DNA from: an uncultured Sutterella sp.
Lineage (GTDB): Bacteria > Pseudomonadota > Gammaproteobacteria > Burkholderiales > Burkholderiaceae_F
Reading direction: 5' to 3'
Assembly (NCBI GenBank): GCA_900767875.1
Contig: CAAGAT010000007.1
Span: forward strand, 1 to 14,596
Length of the DNA stretch: 14,596 nucleotides
The translations under genes were made by a program, and so were the position numbers. Shown here one piece after another: positions 6,325-13,182 of this stretch. Every line of letters begins with the position of its first letter. Position 1 is the first letter of the stretch. The notes below the pieces were generated by a model that saw nothing but the letters and a program-made list of their open reading frames with translations, did not search any database and was not told the DNA's origin.

Positions 6325-7050
6325 ATGACGAGCACTGAGCGTTTTGTCTTCGACGACATCCCCAAGGAATGGAAGGGGGACTTTGCGGCTTTTTTTAAGG
6401 AGCCGCAGGGCAGGGGGCTGCTCGACTTTCTGCACGTGCGGCTTGAGGCGGGGGCCGTTGTCTATCCGCCCGATCCCTACCGCGTCTTTCGTCTGACGCG
6501 CCCCTCGCAGGTGAGCGTCGTGGTGCTCGGTCAGGATCCCTATCACGGTCCGGGGCAGGCGATGGGCATTGCCTTTTCGGTGCCCGCCGGTTTGAAAAAA
6601 CTGCCGCCGAGCCTCAAAAACATTTTTAAGGAAATCGACCGCGAGGGGCTTGGCGCCATGCCCGCCGACGGGGATCTGTCCGCGTGGGTGCGCCAGGGTG
6701 TTCTTTTGATGAACGCCACGCTCACCGTCGAGGACGGAAAGCCGCAGTCGCATGCGGGCCGGGGCTGGGAGAATTTGACCGATCGGCTCATCGCGCGGGT
6801 ACTGGCCGACGGGCATCCCGTCGTCTTTATGCTCTGGGGCGCGGCCGCGCAAAAGAAAAAGGACTTCATCGAAGCGAATGCCCAGGCACCGGTGTTGATT
6901 TTGACGAGCAACCATCCGTCGCCCCTGTCGGCGCTGCGGCCCCCCGTGCCTTTTATCGGCTGCGGGCACTTTCAAACCGCCAACGAGTGGCTGCGCGAGC
7001 ACGGACGGCGACCGGTGCGCTGGGGGCACGAGGACTTTCGTTTGCTCTGA
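6325..7050 (+). CDS. ung: Uracil-DNA glycosylase (family 1)
   Basis: Encodes 241 residues against 229 in E. coli. It removes uracil from DNA in base-excision repair. The water-activating loop G69-QDPYHG carries the catalytic Asp D71, and the minor-groove loop H197-PSPLSA carries the catalytic His. GIAFSV, GVLLMNATLTV and LLILTSNH-type core segments are also typical. I chose the ATG at 6325. A GTG at 6280 is in frame and adds 15 residues that the family does not need. Neither start has a good Shine-Dalgarno, so the start is uncertain. A possible -10, TACAAT (6260-6265), would give a leader of about 50 nt for the ATG but only about 8 nt for the GTG. The tRNA operon diverges upstream; ftsZ follows 206 bp downstream. 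No terminator is visible between them. Confidence 0.95.
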   Translation: MTSTERFVFDDIPKEWKGDFAAFFKEPQGRGLLDFLHVRLEAGAVVYPPDPYRVFRLTRPSQVSVVVLGQDPYHGPGQAMGIAFSVPAGLKKLPPSLKNIFKEIDREGLGAMPADGDLSAWVRQGVLLMNATLTVEDGKPQSHAGRGWENLTDRLIARVLADGHPVVFMLWGAAAQKKKDFIEANAQAPVLILTSNHPSPLSALRPPVPFIGCGHFQTANEWLREHGRRPVRWGHEDFRLL

Positions 7051-7078
7051 GCGGTTTTTTCTTGAATCAAAGACACAA

Positions 7079-7125
7079 TTGGGCGCACAAAAGGCGTGCT
7101 TTTCAAGCCCAAAATCGGCGATAAT
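7079..7125 (+). promoter_or_regulatory. Possible ftsZ promoter with overlapping dyad
   Basis: GATAAT (7120-7125) matches five of six -10 bases and would start transcription near 7132. No good -35 lies at the right distance. Just upstream is an inverted repeat, TTGGGC (7079-7084) with GCCCAA (7107-7112), holding an inner GCAC/GTGC pair (7085-7088 with 7096-7099). The dyad could bind a regulator at the -35 region. It is not followed by T, so it is a poor terminator for ung. Confidence 0.4.
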
Positions 7126-7135
7126 TACGCGATTC

Positions 7136-7230
7136 GTGGAAAAGAAAATTCCACACAACGTCTTGCCTGCGCACGGGAGAGGCGTTTTTCAACCGTTTGA
7201 CGGCCGAGTCGGGCGGCAGTCCCCCGTGCG
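7136..7230 (+). promoter_or_regulatory. Structured ftsZ 5' leader
   Basis: Within the roughly 125-nt leader, GTGGAA (7136-7141) pairs with TTCCAC (7149-7154). CGCACGGG (7170-7177) pairs perfectly with CCCGTGCG (7223-7230) across 45 nt, extendable by two G-U pairs. The second helix closes about 15 nt before the Shine-Dalgarno (AAGGAA at 7245-7250). A role in translation control is inference. Confidence 0.35.
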
Positions 7231-7256
7231 TGTTTAAGGAAATGAAGGAACAGCGA

Positions 7257-8504
7257 ATGCCCTTTGATTTTGCTCCGGATCTGGAAAAGCCTGTGTTCAA
7301 TGCCTGCATCAAGGTGATCGGTGTGGGCGGCGGCGGCGGCAACGCCGTCGAGCACATGATCGACAAAAAGGCGCAGGGCATCACGTTTATTGCGGCCAAC
7401 ACCGATCAGCAGGCCCTGAACCGCTCGCGCGCCGACATCGTGATCCCGCTCGGCAAGACCGGTCTGGGCGCCGGCGCCAAGCCCGAAGTGGGGGCGGCCG
7501 CCGCGCTTGAGGCCGTCGATCAAATCCGCGAGTCGCTCGAAGGCACGCATCTGCTCTTTGTCACCGCCGGCATGGGAGGCGGCACCGGTACGGGCGCCGC
7601 GCCGGTCATCGCCAAGATCGCCAAGGAACTGGGCATTCTCACGGTGGCCGTGGTCACCAAGCCCTTTGAGTTCGAAGGCTCGCGCCGCATGCGTCAGGCG
7701 CAGGCCGGCATCGAAAACCTCAAGCAACAGGTCGACAGCCTCATCGTCATTCTCAACGACAAGCTCGAAGAGGAAGTCGGCGACAACGCCACGATGGTCG
7801 AGTGCTTCGCCGCGGCCGACGACGTGCTCTACAAGGCCTGTAACGGCATTGCCGAAATCATTCACACGCCCGGCCTGATCAACGTCGACTTCGAAGATCT
7901 GCGCACCGTCATGAGCGAGCGCGGCACCGCCATGATGGGCACGTCAACGGCCTCCGGTCCGGATCGCGCCCGCGAAGCGGCTCAGAAGGCCATCGCCTGC
8001 CCGCTACTCGAAGGCGCCAACCTGCAGGGCGCCCGCGGTCTGCTCGTTTACGTGACGGCCTCGGCCGACACGATGACCCAGGCCGAAGTGCGCCAGGTCA
8101 TGACCGTGATGAAGAACTTCGTGAGCAAGGACGCCATCCAGCTCATCGGTACGGCCTTCGACAATGAAATGGGCGAAGAGCTGCGCGTGACCGTTGTGGC
8201 CACCGGCCTGGACCGCCCCGCCGGCGATCTGCACCCGGGCGCCGCCCCCGCGCAGGATCCGGGCGCCATCCCCGGCCTGATTCAGACCAACGCGCCCGCC
8301 GCTGCGGTCGCCGCCGCCCCGCAGGCCACGGTCGTGACCGCGCCTCCGATGCAGGCCAGCGCGCCGAAGACCAACTACGACACGAGCGCCCCGAGCGTGA
8401 GCCCCGCCACCACGTCCGAACCCGACGTGTGGGGAAGCTCTCCGAGCGGCTCCGACGCCGGCTTCTCGATGGCCAACGTGCCGAGCATCCTGCGCAACAA
8501 GTAA
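7257..8504 (+). CDS. ftsZ: Cell division GTPase FtsZ
   Basis: Encodes 415 residues. FtsZ polymerises at midcell into the Z ring that organises division. The nucleotide-binding G22-VGGGGGNAV, the tubulin signature G105-MGGGTGTG and the T7 loop N209-VDFED, which completes the GTPase site of the next subunit, are intact. Residues from about 320 to 400 form an Ala/Pro/Ser-rich linker. The C-terminal peptide ends in NVPSILRNK, whereas the usual proteobacterial tail has I-P-x-F-L-R. This tail binds FtsA and ZipA. The ATG at 7257 has AAGGAA with a 6-nt gap. The in-frame ATG at 7242 and TTG at 7197 lack a properly spaced ribosome site. lpxC follows by 13 nt, so they are probably cotranscribed. ftsA and ftsQ are not upstream. 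Confidence 0.97.
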   Translation: MPFDFAPDLEKPVFNACIKVIGVGGGGGNAVEHMIDKKAQGITFIAANTDQQALNRSRADIVIPLGKTGLGAGAKPEVGAAAALEAVDQIRESLEGTHLLFVTAGMGGGTGTGAAPVIAKIAKELGILTVAVVTKPFEFEGSRRMRQAQAGIENLKQQVDSLIVILNDKLEEEVGDNATMVECFAAADDVLYKACNGIAEIIHTPGLINVDFEDLRTVMSERGTAMMGTSTASGPDRAREAAQKAIACPLLEGANLQGARGLLVYVTASADTMTQAEVRQVMTVMKNFVSKDAIQLIGTAFDNEMGEELRVTVVATGLDRPAGDLHPGAAPAQDPGAIPGLIQTNAPAAAVAAAPQATVVTAPPMQASAPKTNYDTSAPSVSPATTSEPDVWGSSPSGSDAGFSMANVPSILRNK

Positions 8505-8517
8505 CCGCTTTTCGGGC

Positions 8518-9435
8518 ATGATCAAACAGCGAACGATCAAACAGACGGTTTCGGCCGTCGGCATCGGTCTTCACTCCGGCCGCAAAGTCAAAATCGTCAT
8601 GCGTCCGGCGCCGCCCGACACGGGCATCGTCTTTCGCCGCGTGGACGTGACGCCGCCCGTGGATCTGCAGAGCCGCGCCGAGTCCGTCAACGACACGCGC
8701 CTGGCCACCACACTCAATGTGGGCAAGGTCATCGTCTCGACGATCGAACACCTGATGAGCGCGCTCAACGGGCTGGCGATTGACAATCTGATCGTTGAAA
8801 TCGACGCCCCGGAAATCCCGATCATGGACGGCTCGGGCGCCACGTTCGTCTACCTCATCCGCAACGCGGGCATTCTCGAGCAGTCGGCCGCACGGCGCTT
8901 TGTGCGCGTCAAAAAGAGCATCGAGGTGCGCGACGGCGACAAGTGGGCGCGCCTTGAGCCGCACAACGGCATGATTCTGGACTTTTCGATCGCCTTCGGC
9001 CATCCGGCCATCGACTCGACCGTGCAGCATGCCGTGTTCGATCTCGGGCAGGAAACCTATGAAAAGGCCGTCAGCCGCGCCCGCACCTTCGGCTTTGTCT
9101 CCGAAGTCGAGTTGCTGCGCTCGATGGGCCTGGCCAAGGGCGGCACGCTCGAAAACGCCATCGTGATGGATGAGTTCCGCGTGCTCAACGTCGGGGGCCT
9201 GCGCTCGGACGACGAATTCGTCAAGCACAAGATCCTCGACGCGATGGGCGACCTTTATGTGCTCGGCCACCCGCTGCTGGCCCGCTACGTGGCCTACAAG
9301 TCCGGGCACGCGCTCAACAATCGCCTGCTGCGTGCCCTTTTGGCCGATCCCGAGGCTTGGGAAATCGGCGAGGTGCAGGCCCGCGAGCTGCCCTTCAAGC
9401 AGGAAGAGGGGCCGCACGAAGGCGCCGCCATTTAA
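8518..9435 (+). CDS. lpxC: UDP-3-O-acyl-N-acetylglucosamine deacetylase LpxC
   Basis: Encodes 305 residues, the same length as E. coli LpxC. It catalyses the committed step of lipid A synthesis, a zinc-dependent deacetylation in the cytosol. Zinc ligands H78, H237 and D241 are present, with catalytic E77 and H264 (SGHALNN). The motifs STIEHLMSAL, IPIMDGSGA and KHKILDAMGDLYVLG are typical. The start at 8518 gives the canonical MIKQRTIK N-terminus. The ribosome site is weak, which fits coupling to ftsZ 13 nt upstream. It shows the organism makes LPS-type lipid A. The stop codon overlaps the stop of the convergent gene by two bases and no terminator is visible. Confidence 0.97.
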   Translation: MIKQRTIKQTVSAVGIGLHSGRKVKIVMRPAPPDTGIVFRRVDVTPPVDLQSRAESVNDTRLATTLNVGKVIVSTIEHLMSALNGLAIDNLIVEIDAPEIPIMDGSGATFVYLIRNAGILEQSAARRFVRVKKSIEVRDGDKWARLEPHNGMILDFSIAFGHPAIDSTVQHAVFDLGQETYEKAVSRARTFGFVSEVELLRSMGLAKGGTLENAIVMDEFRVLNVGGLRSDDEFVKHKILDAMGDLYVLGHPLLARYVAYKSGHALNNRLLRALLADPEAWEIGEVQARELPFKQEEGPHEGAAI

Positions 9436-9929
9436 GGCTTGCTCTTTTGGGCGCGCTCCAGGGTTCTGGCCAGCGACTCCAACGCATCCTTCACGGCCGA
9501 GGGCTTCAGGCTCCCGGCCGTTTGTTTGATGGCGGCAATGCTTTTGGCGGAGGCCACGCGCGGCTGTCCGACGGCCAGGTTTTGCCTCAGCACGATGGGG
9601 GTGGGCGCCGGACGAATGCGCGGCTTGATCGGATCGCGCAGGCCGGCCTGCTCGAGCAACACCTGCAGACGCGGCAGCAGCTGCCGCAGTTTGGCCAGCT
9701 GCGCGGCGTTTTTCACGAGAATGACGACCGTGCCGTTTTCACGGCGCAGATTGCGGATGTCGGTGATGTCCACGCCGATGTGAATCGATTTGGCCGCCGG
9801 CCGGAAAAGCCGGGCGATGCGGCGCACGTCAAAGAGCTCCTGCCCGAGCGTTTCGCTCAGGGAGCGGTCAAGGCTGATTTGGGCAAACGAGCGCGCATTG
9901 GCGCGGGTGATGCGGACGGAGTCGGACAT
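9432..9929 (-). CDS. DUF721/DciA-like protein, putative helicase loader
   Basis: Encodes 165 residues. The segment about 45-95 (SIHIGVDITD..., then N65-GTVVILVKNAAQLAKLRQ) resembles the DUF721 fold, and the remainder is basic and probably disordered. DciA proteins of this family help load the replicative helicase DnaB in bacteria that lack DnaC. Assignment rests on the pattern and on position: a DUF721 gene convergent with lpxC and before secA is common in betaproteobacteria. I chose the ATG at 9929 (MSDSVRIT). A GTG at 10049 would add 40 residues of poor coding character. The ribosome site is weak for both. Divergent from secA by 257 bp. Confidence 0.7.
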   Translation of the reverse strand: MSDSVRITRANARSFAQISLDRSLSETLGQELFDVRRIARLFRPAAKSIHIGVDITDIRNLRRENGTVVILVKNAAQLAKLRQLLPRLQVLLEQAGLRDPIKPRIRPAPTPIVLRQNLAVGQPRVASAKSIAAIKQTAGSLKPSAVKDALESLARTLERAQKSKP

Positions 9930-10071
9930 GCGAGGGTCAAAAATCGTTTCGGGTAAGCGTTCCGCGGCCAAGTGTAACGGGAGCGGGCGGAAAATGCGCG
10001 ATCGCCCGATGGGAGGAAAATCGGGACAAAGACTGCAAAAAACGCTCACAAGAGCCTCATCGTTCGTCGCA

Positions 10072-10077
10072 TATAAT
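10072..10077 (+). promoter_or_regulatory. Candidate secA promoter -10 box
   Basis: A perfect TATAAT lies in the 257-bp region between the DUF721 gene and secA, giving a start near 10084. No convincing -35 is found 16-18 bp upstream. The rest of the intergenic region shows no other strong promoter for secA. A divergent promoter for the DUF721 gene must also lie here, and I could not place it. Confidence 0.55.
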
Positions 10078-10089
10078 TAGCGGCGTTGT

Positions 10090-10194
10090 ATGCGCACGGC
10101 GTCGCAGGCGGCGTTGTGCTCATTTTTTGCACTGCCCGAACGTGTCGGCTTTGTCCGAGGGCTTTGCACGTTTAACCGGTTGATATATGTTTGA
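10090..10194 (+). CDS. 34-codon upstream ORF overlapping the secA start
   Basis: An ATG at 10090 opens a 34-residue frame (begins MRTASQAALCSFFALPERV, ends NRLIYV) that stops with TGA at 10192-10194, eight bases into secA in another frame. It starts only about 6 nt after the predicted transcript start and lacks a Shine-Dalgarno. The peptide is moderately hydrophobic but is not a clear signal peptide. It is not recognisably SecM, which in E. coli is about 170 residues and controls secA translation. secA itself has only a weak ribosome site, so translational coupling is possible. Whether it is translated is unknown. Confidence 0.3.
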   Translation: MRTASQAALCSFFALPERVGFVRGLCTFNRLIYV

Positions 10195-12871
10195 TTCGTT
10201 TCTTACCAAGATTTTCGGCAGCCGCAATGACCGCTTGATCCGTCAGTACCGCAAGCGCTGCGTTCAGATCAATAAGCTCGAACCCGCGATGCAGGCGCTG
10301 ACCGACGAGCACCTGCGCGGCAAGACGGCCGAATTTCGCGAACGACTCGGCAAGGGCGAGACGCTCGATGCGATTCTGCCCGAGGCCTTTGCCGTTGTAC
10401 GTGAGGCCAGCCGCCGCGTGCTCGGCATGCGTCACTTTGACGTGCAGCTCATCGGCGCCATGGTGTTGAACGACGGCAAGATCGCCGAAATGCGTACGGG
10501 CGAAGGCAAGACCCTGACCGCGACGCTGGCCGTGTACCTCAACGCCCTCGAAGCCAAGGGCGTGCACGTGGTGACCGTCAACGACTACCTGGCCAGCCGC
10601 GACGCGGCCTGGATGGGGCGCCTGTACAACTTCCTGGGCATGAGCGTGGGCACCATCCTCTCGCAGCAGGACACCGAAAGCAAGAAGGCCGCCTACGCGG
10701 CCGACATCACGTACGGCACCAACAACGAATTCGGCTTTGACTACCTGCGCGACAACATGGAGTACGAGGTCGGCAACCGCCGTCAGCGTCCCCTGAACTT
10801 CGCCATCGTCGACGAAGTCGACTCGATTCTGATTGACGAAGCCCGTACGCCGCTCATCATTTCGGGCGCGGCCGACGACAACACGGACCTTTACAAGGCC
10901 GTCAACGAAATCCCGCCGCTTCTGACGCGTCAGGCTGACGAAAAGGGCGACGGCGACTACTGGGTCGACGAAAAGGCCCGTCAGGTGTACCTGTCGGAAA
11001 AGGGCCATGAAAAGGTCGAAAAGATCCTCACCGAGCGTGGCCTGATTGCCGACGGCTCGAGCCTTTACTCGCCCCAGAACATTATTCTGATGCACCACCT
11101 CAACGCCTCGCTACGCGCGCACACGCTCTACTTCCGCGATCAGCAGTATGTGGTGCAAAACGGCGAAATCATCATCGTCGACGAATTCACGGGCCGTCTG
11201 ATGCCCGGCCGGCGCTGGTCCGACGGTCTGCATCAGGCCGTCGAAGCCAAGGAAGGCGTCGAGGTGCGTCAGGAAAACCAGACGATGGCCTCCATCACGT
11301 TCCAGAACTACTTCCGCATGTACAAGAAGCTGGCCGGTATGACCGGTACGGCCGACACGGAAGCCTACGAATTCCAGGACATCTACGGTTTGGAAACGGT
11401 GGTGATTCCCACCAACCGTCAGATGATCCGCGTCGATCAGCAGGACAAGGTCTTCCGCACGGAAAACGAAAAGTACGCGGCCATCGTCGAAGACATCCGC
11501 GACTGCCAAAAGCGCGGTCAGCCCGTGCTCGTGGGCACGACCTCGATTGAAAACTCCGAGCGCATTTCGCAGATGCTCACCAAGCTGGGCATTGCGCACA
11601 ACGTGCTGAACGCCAAGCAGCACGAACGCGAAGCGCAGGTGGTGCTCGAAGCCGGCCGCCCCGGCGTGGTGACGATCGCCACCAACATGGCTGGCCGCGG
11701 TACCGACATTGTTTTGGGCGGCGGCGTCAACCATCAGATCGACGACATCCGCGCCGACGATTCGCTCACGGCCGAACAAAAGGACGCCAAGATCGCCGAG
11801 GTCAAGAACCAGTGGCAGGGTCTGCACGATCAGGTCGTGGCCGCCGGCGGCCTGCGCATCATCGGCAGCGAACGCCACGAATCGCGCCGTATCGACAACC
11901 AGCTGCGCGGCCGTTCGGGCCGCCAGGGTGACCCGGGCAGCTCCGTGTTCTACCTGTCGATGGAAGATCAGTTGCTGCGCATCTTCGGCGGCGACCGCAT
12001 GCGCGCCATCGCCGACCGCCTCAAGCTCGAAGAGGGCGTGGCGATCGAAAGCAAGATGCTCACCCGCATGATCGAAAGCGCGCAGCGCAAGGTCGAAGGT
12101 CGCAACTACGACATCCGCAAGCAGCTACTCGAGTTCGACGACGTGCAAAACGATCAGCGTCGCGAAATCTACCGTCTGCGCAACGAGATCCTCGAGAGCA
12201 AGGACGTCAGCGAGATGATCAACAATCTGCGCGACGGCTTCTTCACGGATCTGTTCCGCGCCCGCGTGCCGGCCGAAACCGTCGAAGAGCAGTGGGATCT
12301 GACCGGTCTGCAGAACGACCTCAAGAACAACTGGGGTCTGGACATCGACATGAAGGCCATGCTCGAGGCGAGCAACGAGACCACCGACGAAGATCTGCTC
12401 AACAAGCTCATCGAGTCGGCCGCCGCCGTCGAAAAGGCCAAGGAAGAACTCGTCGGGCACGACGCCTGGGCGGGCTTCTGCCGCCACGTGCTGCTGCAGG
12501 TGCTCGATACGACCTGGCGTCAGCACATCACCGCGTTGGACGCACTGCGTCAGGGCATCTACCTGCGCGGCTACGCGCAAAAGCAGCCCAAGCAGGAATA
12601 CAAGCGCGAAGCCTTCTCGATGTTCGAGACGCTGCTCGATACTGTGCGCGAAGGCGTCTGCCGCGTGCTCATGCACGTGCAGATTCAGATGCCCGAAGAG
12701 GCTCAGCAGGCCGCCGAAGCCAGCCAGCAGGCTGGCCAGTCGCGCCTTGAGGGGGCCTCGGCGCAGCACGAGCAGGCTCAACAGCTCGACTTTTCCCGCG
12801 TGGGCCGCAACGATCCGTGCCCCTGCGGTTCGGGCAAGCGCTTTAAGGACTGCCACGGCAAGCTCAAGTAA
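10187..12871 (+). CDS. secA: Preprotein translocase motor ATPase SecA
   Basis: Encodes 894 residues (E. coli 901). SecA drives unfolded preproteins through SecYEG at the inner membrane. Walker A is at M102-RTGEGKT with K108; motif II is D209-EVDSILIDEARTP. The preprotein-crosslinking, helical scaffold and wing regions follow in order. The C-terminus carries the zinc/SecB-binding motif with C878, C880, C889 and H890 (CPCGSG...KDCHG). A Gln/Ala-rich linker (about 840-867) joins it to the motor. The MFDSFLTKIFGS start is canonical. The upstream ribosome site is poor, and a small ORF overlaps the start. A strong terminator lies 31 nt after the stop, so secA is probably monocistronic. Confidence 0.98.
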   Translation: MFDSFLTKIFGSRNDRLIRQYRKRCVQINKLEPAMQALTDEHLRGKTAEFRERLGKGETLDAILPEAFAVVREASRRVLGMRHFDVQLIGAMVLNDGKIAEMRTGEGKTLTATLAVYLNALEAKGVHVVTVNDYLASRDAAWMGRLYNFLGMSVGTILSQQDTESKKAAYAADITYGTNNEFGFDYLRDNMEYEVGNRRQRPLNFAIVDEVDSILIDEARTPLIISGAADDNTDLYKAVNEIPPLLTRQADEKGDGDYWVDEKARQVYLSEKGHEKVEKILTERGLIADGSSLYSPQNIILMHHLNASLRAHTLYFRDQQYVVQNGEIIIVDEFTGRLMPGRRWSDGLHQAVEAKEGVEVRQENQTMASITFQNYFRMYKKLAGMTGTADTEAYEFQDIYGLETVVIPTNRQMIRVDQQDKVFRTENEKYAAIVEDIRDCQKRGQPVLVGTTSIENSERISQMLTKLGIAHNVLNAKQHEREAQVVLEAGRPGVVTIATNMAGRGTDIVLGGGVNHQIDDIRADDSLTAEQKDAKIAEVKNQWQGLHDQVVAAGGLRIIGSERHESRRIDNQLRGRSGRQGDPGSSVFYLSMEDQLLRIFGGDRMRAIADRLKLEEGVAIESKMLTRMIESAQRKVEGRNYDIRKQLLEFDDVQNDQRREIYRLRNEILESKDVSEMINNLRDGFFTDLFRARVPAETVEEQWDLTGLQNDLKNNWGLDIDMKAMLEASNETTDEDLLNKLIESAAAVEKAKEELVGHDAWAGFCRHVLLQVLDTTWRQHITALDALRQGIYLRGYAQKQPKQEYKREAFSMFETLLDTVREGVCRVLMHVQIQMPEEAQQAAEASQQAGQSRLEGASAQHEQAQQLDFSRVGRNDPCPCGSGKRFKDCHGKLK

Positions 12872-12902
12872 GCCGAGCCGCTCCTAACCTCAATTTTGCA
12901 TG

Positions 12903-12926
12903 AAGCCCCGGAAACGGGGCTTTTTT
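12903..12926 (+). terminator. Intrinsic terminator of secA
   Basis: AAGCCCCG (12903-12910) pairs with CGGGGCTT (12915-12922) around a GAAA tetraloop and runs into TTTT. A classic Rho-independent terminator. Confidence 0.95.
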
Positions 12927-12983
12927 GAATGAGGGAGAAGTCGTGTAGTTCTTTGACTTAAAACAGAAAAAGACGTTGCCTGA

Positions 12984-12992
12984 TGGTAGAAT
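12984..12992 (+). promoter_or_regulatory. Extended -10 promoter for the interrupted ORF
   Basis: TGG-TAGAAT is an extended -10 element with five of six -10 bases and a correctly placed TG. Transcription would start near 12999, about 36 nt before the ATG at 13035. No -35 is recognisable at 17 bp, as is common for extended -10 promoters. Confidence 0.4.
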
Positions 12993-13034
12993 TGCGTGTG
13001 AATAAACTCAAACAACCAACAGGAACGTCTTTGC

Positions 13035-13079
13035 ATGAATTCTACCGACATTCGTGACGCTTCAGGGCGAACGCAGTAG
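13035..13079 (+). pseudogene. Possible 5' fragment of an interrupted gene
   Basis: An ATG at 13035 preceded by AGGA (13021-13024) at good spacing, and by an extended -10 promoter, opens a frame of only 14 codons (MNSTDIRDASGRTQ, stop TAG). The signals look like a real gene start, but the frame dies at once. If the IS left end is at 13063 (CAGGG), only about nine codons come from the original gene. It could instead be a short leader peptide of the IS. I do not recognise the protein. Confidence 0.3.
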
Positions 13080-13088
13080 TTTCCTGTC

Positions 13089-13116
13089 TTGACAAAATAA
13101 ATTCTCGCAATTATTC
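13089..13116 (+). promoter_or_regulatory. Candidate transposase promoter
   Basis: A perfect -35, TTGACA (13089-13094), is followed 17 bp later by a weak -10 (TATTCC from 13112). A second perfect TATAAT lies at 13146-13151 but lacks a -35 at the right distance. Either could drive the transposase. Confidence 0.4.
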
Positions 13117-13170
13117 CAAATAATACATGGCAATTCAGGATGTATTATAATCAAACTTATTCCTAATAAT
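13111..13170 (+). repeat. Twin dyads and hairpin before the transposase
   Basis: TTATTCC-A-AATAAT (13111-13124) and TTATTCC-T-AATAAT (13157-13170) are 14-mers with one difference, 46 bp apart. Each is itself an inverted repeat (TTATT-N3-AATAA). Between and overlapping them, ATAATACAT (13120-13128) pairs perfectly with ATGTATTAT (13140-13148) around 11 nt. They overlap the possible promoters and end just before the ribosome site (GAGG at 13174-13177). Confidence 0.7.
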
Positions 13171-13182
13171 CCTGAGGTTCCC

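Larger units (their letters stand above)
12927..13182. other. Region between the secA terminator and the transposase
   Basis: 256 bp that are visibly more AT-rich than the rest. They hold an extended -10 promoter, a possible interrupted gene start, two crossing complementary 9-mers, a candidate IS end, and twin dyads before the transposase. These are listed separately. I see no complete gene here. Confidence 0.6.

Noticed and set aside
7079..7112. Dyad after ung as a terminator
   Set aside because: The stem is interrupted and is followed by AAAATCGG rather than T. It fits better as part of the ftsZ promoter region.
8143..9417. Minus-strand ORF of 424 codons opposite ftsZ and lpxC
   Set aside because: It spans the ends of two well-identified genes on the other strand. 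The His/Arg/Asp-rich composition and runs of Arg mark it as a shadow.
9930..10049. GTG start extending the DUF721 protein by 40 residues
   Set aside because: The added residues are Pro/Cys-rich and unlike the family, and the start lacks a ribosome site.
10172..11878. Long minus-strand ORFs opposite secA
   Set aside because: secA is complete and canonical here. The minus frames are Val/His/Asp-rich shadows with no ribosome sites.
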